This document shows, one piece after another, positions 5,766 through 8,789 of a stretch of DNA of 8,789 nt; positions within the stretch are counted from its first letter, which is position 1; each line of letters opens with the position of its first letter. Where the stretch lies: assembly GCA_009996555.1 (NCBI GenBank), contig JAACZX010000075.1, positions 1-8,789 on the forward strand, given 5' to 3'. The notes beneath the pieces are model-generated. The model was not told where the DNA came from and did not search any database. It saw only the letters and a list, made by a program, of their open reading frames with translations. Source of the stretch: Chitinophagaceae bacterium (GTDB lineage: Bacteria; Bacteroidota; Bacteroidia; Chitinophagales; Chitinophagaceae). The position numbers and the translations under genes are program-made.

Positions 5766-6908
5766 CTTTATTCTCTTGATCGCTTCTTCAAACCGTTCAA
5801 CCGGTGCACACAAGCTGATGCGGATATATCCATCACCTGCATTTCCAAAAATGCCGCCCGGTGTAATAAATACACTGCTGCCGTACAACACTTCATCACT
5901 CACTTCATACCCTGTTTTATACTTCGCAGGAATTTTTGCCCACACGAACATGCCCACCTGTGCTTTCGAATACACACAATTCAAGAGATCGAGTAATTCA
6001 AATACCTTTTCTCTACGTTCACGGTAAATCGCATTCACGCCATCGTACCAATCTTTGCCAAGGCTTAATGCTTTTGTTGCAGCTAATTGCAAAGGCAAAA
6101 ACATACCACTGTCCATATTACTTTTAAAACGCAATACTTCATCAATACGCTCTTTAGCGCCACTCAACATACCTACTCTCCAACCAGCCATATTGCTGGA
6201 TTTGCTTAATGAGTTTAATTCAAGCACACAATCTTTAGCACCATCAATACTCAACAAGCTCATCGGGTTGTCATTCAAAATAAAACTGTACGGGTTATCA
6301 TGAATGATGAGGATGCCTGTCTTCTTTCCGAAAGCAACTAATTGTTCAAATAATTTTTTATCAGATGCCTGTCCCGTTGGCATCTGCGGATAGTTCACAA
6401 ATAGCAGTTTCACTTTTGAAAGATCACTTGCTTCCAATGCTGCAAAATCAGGAGCGTAATTATTTTCTTCTTTCAAATCATAATCAACACAAACCCCACC
6501 TGCTAATTTCACCGCACTTCTGTATGTTGGATAACCGGGGTTCGGCACCAACACTTTATCGCCTTCGTTCAAATACGTCATACAAATGTGCATGATGCCT
6601 TCCTTACTCCCAATGAGGGGAAGAATTTCTGTATCAGCATTCAGCTCCACATTGTACCAGCGTTTATACCAATCACTCATCGCCTTACGCAATACAATTG
6701 ATCCTTTGTACGATTGGTAACCATGAACATTCGGTTTTACACTTTCTTCCTGCAATACTTTTATTACATCGGGATGCGGTGGTAAGTCAGGACTACCAAT
6801 ACCAAGATTGATGATCTGCTTGCCTTGTTTATTCAACTCCTCTATCTCTCTCAGTTTTTGTGAGAAATAATATTCACCAATTCCATCCAATCGTTTTGCT
6901 GTTTGCAT
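5754..6908 (-). CDS. Pyridoxal-phosphate class I/II aminotransferase, probably aromatic
   Basis: This 384-aa fold-type I aminotransferase resembles LL-diaminopimelate or aspartate aminotransferase-like enzymes. Its place between pheA and tyrA suggests that it transaminates phenylpyruvate and 4-hydroxyphenylpyruvate to Phe and Tyr; that substrate choice is inferred from context. Visible features are NLGIGSPDLPP (34-44), the GYQSYKGS start of the substrate region (63-70), GSKEGI (100-105), PNPGYPTY (122-129), NYPQMPTGQ (172-180), DNPYSF (204-209), the PLP lysine in SLSKSSNMAGWRVG (233-246, Lys236), and the substrate carboxylate arginine in YIRIS (361-365, Arg363). The position before PTG, usually Asn that contacts the PLP ring, is Met176. 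The start MQTAKRLDGIGEYYF fits the family. The last codons run into a palindromic repeat. It follows pheA by 79 nt. Confidence 0.92.
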   Translation of the reverse strand: MQTAKRLDGIGEYYFSQKLREIEELNKQGKQIINLGIGSPDLPPHPDVIKVLQEESVKPNVHGYQSYKGSIVLRKAMSDWYKRWYNVELNADTEILPLIGSKEGIMHICMTYLNEGDKVLVPNPGYPTYRSAVKLAGGVCVDYDLKEENNYAPDFAALEASDLSKVKLLFVNYPQMPTGQASDKKLFEQLVAFGKKTGILIIHDNPYSFILNDNPMSLLSIDGAKDCVLELNSLSKSSNMAGWRVGMLSGAKERIDEVLRFKSNMDSGMFLPLQLAATKALSLGKDWYDGVNAIYRERREKVFELLDLLNCVYSKAQVGMFVWAKIPAKYKTGYEVSDEVLYGSSVFITPGGIFGNAGDGYIRISLCAPVERFEEAIKRIKKPL

Positions 6909-6960
6909 ATACTGTTCAACTTTCGTTTATCTTTTTATTTAATCAAGTCGTTTCACATGT

Positions 6961-6980
6961 GGGCTGTGCTGTTGCAGCCC
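6961..6980. repeat. Small inverted repeat next to the pheA-end palindrome
   Basis: GGGCTG (6961-6966) and CAGCCC (6975-6980) are perfect complements around an 8-nt loop. The repeat directly abuts the palindrome that begins at 6980, in the gap between pheA and the aminotransferase gene. Confidence 0.6.
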
Positions 6981-7012
6981 TCCCCCTTCAGGGGGAGTTG
7001 GTGGGGGTTTTT
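6980..7012 (+). repeat. GC-rich palindromic element overlapping the pheA 3' end
   Basis: CTCCCCCT (6980-6987) and AGGGGGAG (6990-6997) are a perfect 8-bp inverted repeat, followed by TTGGTGGGGGTTTTT. The pheA stop codon (6988-6990) lies at the palindrome centre, and the last residues KTPTNSP are written by the element. Confidence 0.85.
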
Positions 7013-7899
7013 CCGTTTTTGTAAACACCATAAATTTTCAATTCAACTGTTGAAGGTTTGATTGCCTCGATCACCTTGTGAAACTGATCAATTGTATCAA
7101 ACTCCATATCTGCATGAAAGCTGTATTTAAAATCTGTTCCCGGAATAGGAAAACTTTGCAGCTTACTTAAATTGATGCCGCCATCTGCAATTTGTCCAAG
7201 CACTCTTGCCAGGCTTCCTTTCGAATGATCGGTCACAAAATTCACCGATGCTTTATTCGCCTGTTCAATAGAACCATTTTGTTCACGTTGCAAGATCAAA
7301 AACCGTGTGTAGTTGTTCTTCATGGTTTGAATACCGGGAGCGATCACATTCAAGCCATACAATTCAGCTGCCAACTTACTGGCAATAGCAGCAATATGTT
7401 TACTCTTATGCTGGTAAATATGTTTTGCACTCAACGCTGTGTCTTCTGTTTCAACCAGTTTCCATTTGTATTTATCTAAAAAGTCGTAGCACTGCTGCAA
7501 AGCCATTGTATGAGAATGCACTTCTTTAATATCTTCCAGTTTCACACCTTGGTTTACGATGAGGTTTTGTTTAATGTGCAGGTACACTTCGCCAACAATG
7601 GTGAGATTACTTTTCTGCAACAAATTATAGTTGGGTAAAATGCTGCCGGCAATAGAATTTTCGATTGCCATCACTGCACCGTCACTTTCTTTTTTGTTGG
7701 CACCGATCTTCACCACTTCCCTGAATGTGGCACAGGGAATCACTTCCACGTCCTTTCCAAAAAACTGTCTTGCCGCTTCCTGGTGGAAACTGCCTTCGTA
7801 ACCTTGTATTGTAACTTTAAGCCCCCTCTGCCCCCTTAAGGGGGAACTTGCTCTCGCACTTACCTCGTTTGCTGTCATTTCTGTTTTTTTCGTTGTCAT
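6988..7899 (-). CDS. pheA: Prephenate dehydratase with C-terminal ACT domain
   Basis: PheA converts prephenate to phenylpyruvate, committing carbon to phenylalanine. The 303-aa protein has the catalytic core at about 28-205: VTIQGYEGSFHQEAA (29-43), VMAIENSIAGSI (76-87), the HSHTMALQQC region (128-137) and NNYTRFLIL (195-203), which contains the catalytic Thr-Arg-Phe (198-200). An ACT domain follows (about 218-292): GSLARVL (228-234), then LQSFP at 247-251 where many Phe-sensing dehydratases have ESRP. There is no fused chorismate mutase, unlike E. coli PheA. Residues 1-27 precede the usual start of the family; residues 18-26 (SSPLRGQRG) are encoded by a palindromic repeat. Met8 is an alternative start, but the repeat would still be included. 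This is the first gene after the attenuator. Confidence 0.95.
   Translation of the reverse strand: MTTKKTEMTANEVSARASSPLRGQRGLKVTIQGYEGSFHQEAARQFFGKDVEVIPCATFREVVKIGANKKESDGAVMAIENSIAGSILPNYNLLQKSNLTIVGEVYLHIKQNLIVNQGVKLEDIKEVHSHTMALQQCYDFLDKYKWKLVETEDTALSAKHIYQHKSKHIAAIASKLAAELYGLNVIAPGIQTMKNNYTRFLILQREQNGSIEQANKASVNFVTDHSKGSLARVLGQIADGGINLSKLQSFPIPGTDFKYSFHADMEFDTIDQFHKVIEAIKPSTVELKIYGVYKNGKTPTNSP
7819..7846 (-). repeat. GC-rich palindromic element inside the pheA 5' coding region
   Basis: The core CCCCCTTAAGGGGG (7831-7844) is a perfect 14-bp palindrome. On the minus strand it is followed by CAGAGGGGGCTT, the same tail as the tyrA copy. It is read in frame and adds about nine residues ahead of the PheA core. 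Confidence 0.8.
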
Positions 7900-7923
7900 C
7901 GTTCAACTTATTTTTTGTTTTGC

Positions 7924-7944
7924 TCCCTTTCAGGGGACGGGGGC
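7924..7944 (+). repeat. GC-rich palindromic element in the pheA 5' untranslated region
   Basis: CTCCCTTTCAGGGGACGGGGG resembles the other four elements (imperfect palindrome plus G-rich tail). It lies between the attenuator terminator and the pheA start. Together with the inverted copy at 7819-7846 it flanks the pheA start codon. Confidence 0.6.
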
Positions 7945-7949
7945 AAATG

Positions 7950-7976
7950 AAAAATCCCGGCTTTTGAGCCGGGATT
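7950..7976 (-). terminator. Intrinsic terminator of the pheA attenuator
   Basis: On the minus strand AATCCCGGCT (7976-7967) pairs perfectly with AGCCGGGATT (7962-7953) across a CAAA tetraloop. A five-T run at 7954-7950 follows, partly shared with the stem. It lies 22 nt after the leader peptide stop codon and 50 nt before the pheA start, so it would end transcription ahead of the whole operon unless prevented. Confidence 0.88.
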
Positions 7977-8030
7977 CTTTATGTTGTTTGCACTGTTATC
8001 AGTTCTGTTTCAACAAAAGGAAGCCCGGCT
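7967..8030 (-). promoter_or_regulatory. Candidate antiterminator pairing of the attenuator
   Basis: The RNA segment AGCCGGG at 8030-8024, inside codons 20-22 of the leader peptide, is identical to part of the terminator 3' arm. It can therefore pair with CCCGGCT at 7973-7967, the terminator 5' arm. This 7-bp GC-rich pairing excludes the terminator hairpin. The same segment can also fold on itself (GAAGC-CGG-GCTTC, 8032-8020), and a 7-bp pairing of 8084-8078 with 8017-8011 could enclose it. Confidence 0.65.
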
Positions 8031-8088
8031 TCATTCTAAAATAAAAGAAGCTAAAATAAAAGAAACCGTATGCTCTGTTTGTTGCCAT
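7999..8088 (-). CDS. Phe/Tyr-rich attenuator leader peptide
   Basis: This is a 29-codon reading frame, ATG at 8088-8086 to TGA at 8001-7999. Its centre (residues 7-17) reads YGFFYFSFFYF: nine of eleven residues are Phe or Tyr, with seven Phe and three Tyr in the whole peptide. It precedes an intrinsic terminator and then pheA and tyrA, as expected of a ribosome-mediated attenuator comparable in logic to E. coli pheL. Scarce charged tRNA-Phe or tRNA-Tyr would stall the ribosome in this run, leaving codons 20-22 free to pair with the terminator 5' arm so that transcription continues. The Phe/Tyr run contains a 14-bp direct duplication with a 15-bp period. The product probably has no function beyond being translated. 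Confidence 0.87.
   Translation of the reverse strand: MATNRAYGFFYFSFFYFRMKPGFLLLKQN
8036..8064 (-). repeat. Tandem 14-bp duplication within the Phe/Tyr codon run
   Basis: On the plus strand CTAAAATAAAAGAA occurs at 8036-8049 and again at 8051-8064, a period of 15 bp or five codons. On the coding strand each unit gives Phe-Phe-Tyr-Phe plus Ser or Arg, so the duplication doubled the control codons without shifting frame. Confidence 0.85.
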
Positions 8089-8094
8089 GAGATT

Positions 8095-8124
8095 CAAATG
8101 TAGACAGGGTTTTTCATAAAACAA
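8095..8124 (-). promoter_or_regulatory. Promoter of the leader-pheA operon
   Basis: Reading the minus strand, TTG at 8124-8122 is followed by 19 nt and then TACATTTG at 8102-8095. This fits the Bacteroidota housekeeping consensus (TTG at -33, TAnnTTTG at -7). Transcription would begin around 8088-8092, at or within a few nt of the leader ATG. I found no other TAnnTTTG match on this strand in the gaps between the operon genes. Confidence 0.72.
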
Positions 8125-8202
8125 GTGTTAGCCGTAAAAAAAATCTGCGCAACCGTTAGCAGGCAGCACACTAACAAACGCTGTATCAGCAAGGTTTTGC
8201 GG

Positions 8203-8239
8203 TTAAAAACGAAAAAAGCCATTCCATGAATGGAACGGC
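8203..8239 (-). terminator. Intrinsic terminator of the lipoprotein gene
   Basis: On the minus strand GCC, one mismatch and TTCCA pair with TGGAA and GGC (8239-8218) around a four-base loop, followed by TTTTTTCGTTTTT. It lies about 98 nt after the lipoprotein stop codon and upstream of the leader promoter, separating the two transcription units. Confidence 0.8.
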
Positions 8240-8249
8240 CGTTAACGAT

Positions 8250-8299
8250 TGCTTGCCATATGAAAATCTTTATTAGATCAAATCCTTACCCGGCAAGCA
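8250..8299. repeat. 8-bp inverted repeat in the lipoprotein 3' untranslated region
   Basis: TGCTTGCC (8250-8257) and GGCAAGCA (8292-8299) are perfect complements separated by 34 nt. They lie between the lipoprotein stop and its terminator, so they would form a large stem-loop in the transcript. No coding sequence or RNA family was recognised between them. Confidence 0.55.
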
Positions 8300-8336
8300 G
8301 GGTTTTATATTTGGGTTGATCTATTTCGTTCGCAAA

Positions 8337-8513
8337 TTACTTTGCAACTGCAGGAGAATCTACTTTAGGAGAATCAACAGCAGGAGTATCAACTTTAGGA
8401 GTATCAACAACAGGAGCTTCTACTGCAGGAGTGTCAGCAGCTGGTTCTTTTTCACCTTCATTGTTACAAGCTACAAAACCGAGGATAGCGAACGCTAATA
8501 AAACCTTTTTCAT
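8337..8513 (-). CDS. Small repeat-containing lipoprotein
   Basis: This 58-aa protein starts at ATG 8513-8511, after a purine-rich AAAAAG. Residues 1-15 (MKKVLLAFAILGFVA) are a signal peptide: two lysines and a hydrophobic stretch leading to a lipobox-like FVAC, with Cys16 as the predicted lipidated residue. Mature positions after Cys16 are NNEGEKE, acidic and polar. The rest is low complexity, with a five-residue repeat of the form V-D-(T/S)-P-(K/A) occurring four times in a row (about residues 36-55), rich in Pro, Val, Asp and Ala. It would be anchored in the inner or outer membrane as an extended tail. I do not recognise a family and assign no function. It has its own terminator and is divergent from the sigma factor gene. 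Confidence 0.82.
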   Translation of the reverse strand: MKKVLLAFAILGFVACNNEGEKEPAADTPAVEAPVVDTPKVDTPAVDSPKVDSPAVAK

Positions 8514-8666
8514 TCTTTTTGAGTTTTTAAAAGTTTAAGATAATTATCGAGGATTAATACCTATACTTAAAAAAGGTAACCCCGGGTAACCCAGGTTTTT
8601 TTATATTTTTTTTTACCCGTTCTTTGGGTTACAAATTGTCCTTTTTGGTATTAAAAACAGATTATA
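8514..8666. promoter_or_regulatory. Divergent intergenic region with phased GGTAACCC repeats
   Basis: This region separates the lipoprotein gene (leftward) from the sigma factor gene (rightward). GGTAACCC occurs at 8575-8582 and 8585-8592, exactly 10 bp apart, and a partly inverted match GGGTTAC lies at 8626-8632. The 8596-8614 stretch is almost all T/A. No clear TAnnTTTG promoter was found on either strand, so the repeats could be operators or part of non-standard promoters. Confidence 0.45.
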
Positions 8667-8789
8667 GTGAAACCTGAGATTAACGAATTGGAATTACTGG
8701 CAGGTTTAGCCCGGAACGACAGGAAGGCTGTGGAAACCCTTTACAAGCTGAATTACAGCATGGTACAGGCGTTTATCCTCAACAATAAT
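8667..8789 (+). CDS. ECF-type RNA polymerase sigma-70 factor, 3' end cut by window
   Basis: Forty-one codons are visible, starting at GTG 8667-8669. An in-frame TAA at 8652-8654 limits any upstream extension, and no ATG or TTG lies between. The sequence contains ELELLAGLARNDRKAVETLY, then YSMVQAFILNNN, which matches sigma region 2.1 of Bacteroidota ECF sigma factors (a small domain that binds core polymerase). Regions 2.4 and 4, which contact the -10 and -35 elements, lie beyond the window. ECF factors redirect polymerase to a small regulon, often under an anti-sigma factor; no anti-sigma gene is visible here. The rare GTG start and the lack of a standard promoter may mean low expression. Confidence 0.85.
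   Translation, partial: MKPEINELELLAGLARNDRKAVETLYKLNYSMVQAFILNNN

Noticed and set aside
7953..7976. The same hairpin as a plus-strand terminator
   Set aside because: No plus-strand gene precedes it, and the run after the stem on that strand is only CTTT; the minus-strand reading has the better T-run and fits the leader.
8094..8117. A seven-codon frame (MKNPVYI) just upstream of the leader peptide
   Set aside because: It overlaps the promoter -7 element and has no control-codon run; it is probably not transcribed.
7900..8200. T-box or other riboswitch upstream of pheA
   Set aside because: No T-box consensus was seen, and the Phe/Tyr-rich peptide plus terminator explain the region better. 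No CRISPR array or tRNA gene was seen in the window either.
8316..8498. A 60-codon plus-strand frame with a repeated Arg/Ser/Asn-rich pattern
   Set aside because: The pattern is the complement of the repeats in the minus-strand lipoprotein, which has a proper signal peptide and lipobox.

Overview
The window looks like chromosomal DNA of a Bacteroidota bacterium, most likely Chitinophagaceae. The reasons are the protein style (Bacteroidota-type AroA and ECF sigma factor, and a DAHP synthase fused to chorismate mutase), the weak A/T-rich ribosome-binding regions, a promoter of the Bacteroidota form (TTG-N19-TAnnTTTG), and many dispersed palindromes in the gaps between genes. The family assignment is an inference from memory, not from a search.

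Positions 1-8088, read right to left on the minus strand, form one aromatic amino acid transcription unit: Phe/Tyr-rich leader peptide (8088-7999), intrinsic terminator acting as attenuator (7976-7950), prephenate dehydratase pheA, a PLP aminotransferase, prephenate dehydrogenase tyrA, a GNAT acetyltransferase fused to an AT-rich HEPN/AbiU2-like domain, bifunctional DAHP synthase-chorismate mutase, 3-dehydroquinate synthase aroB, and EPSP synthase aroA (3' end cut by the window). Together these supply the entry step, two shikimate-pathway steps, the chorismate branch point, both prephenate branches and the final transamination. The leader sits ahead of all of them, so charging of tRNA-Phe and tRNA-Tyr could set transcription of the whole set. 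No other TAnnTTTG-type promoter was seen on this strand in the gaps between the genes.

Positions 8089-8666 hold the leader promoter, the terminator of a small minus-strand lipoprotein gene (8513-8337), and a divergent intergenic region with 10-bp-phased direct repeats. From 8667 an ECF sigma factor gene begins on the plus strand and runs off the window.

The gaps of the operon are loaded with repeats: GC-rich palindromes around and inside the 5' ends of pheA and tyrA, two near-identical 13-bp hairpins each 10 nt before a start codon, GGTGAGT heptamer arrays (one inside aroA), and other dispersed-type repeats. The strongest discovery candidate is the complete Phe/Tyr attenuator. The second is the GNAT-HEPN fusion. 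The third is the palindrome family that adds in-frame N-terminal residues to PheA and TyrA.
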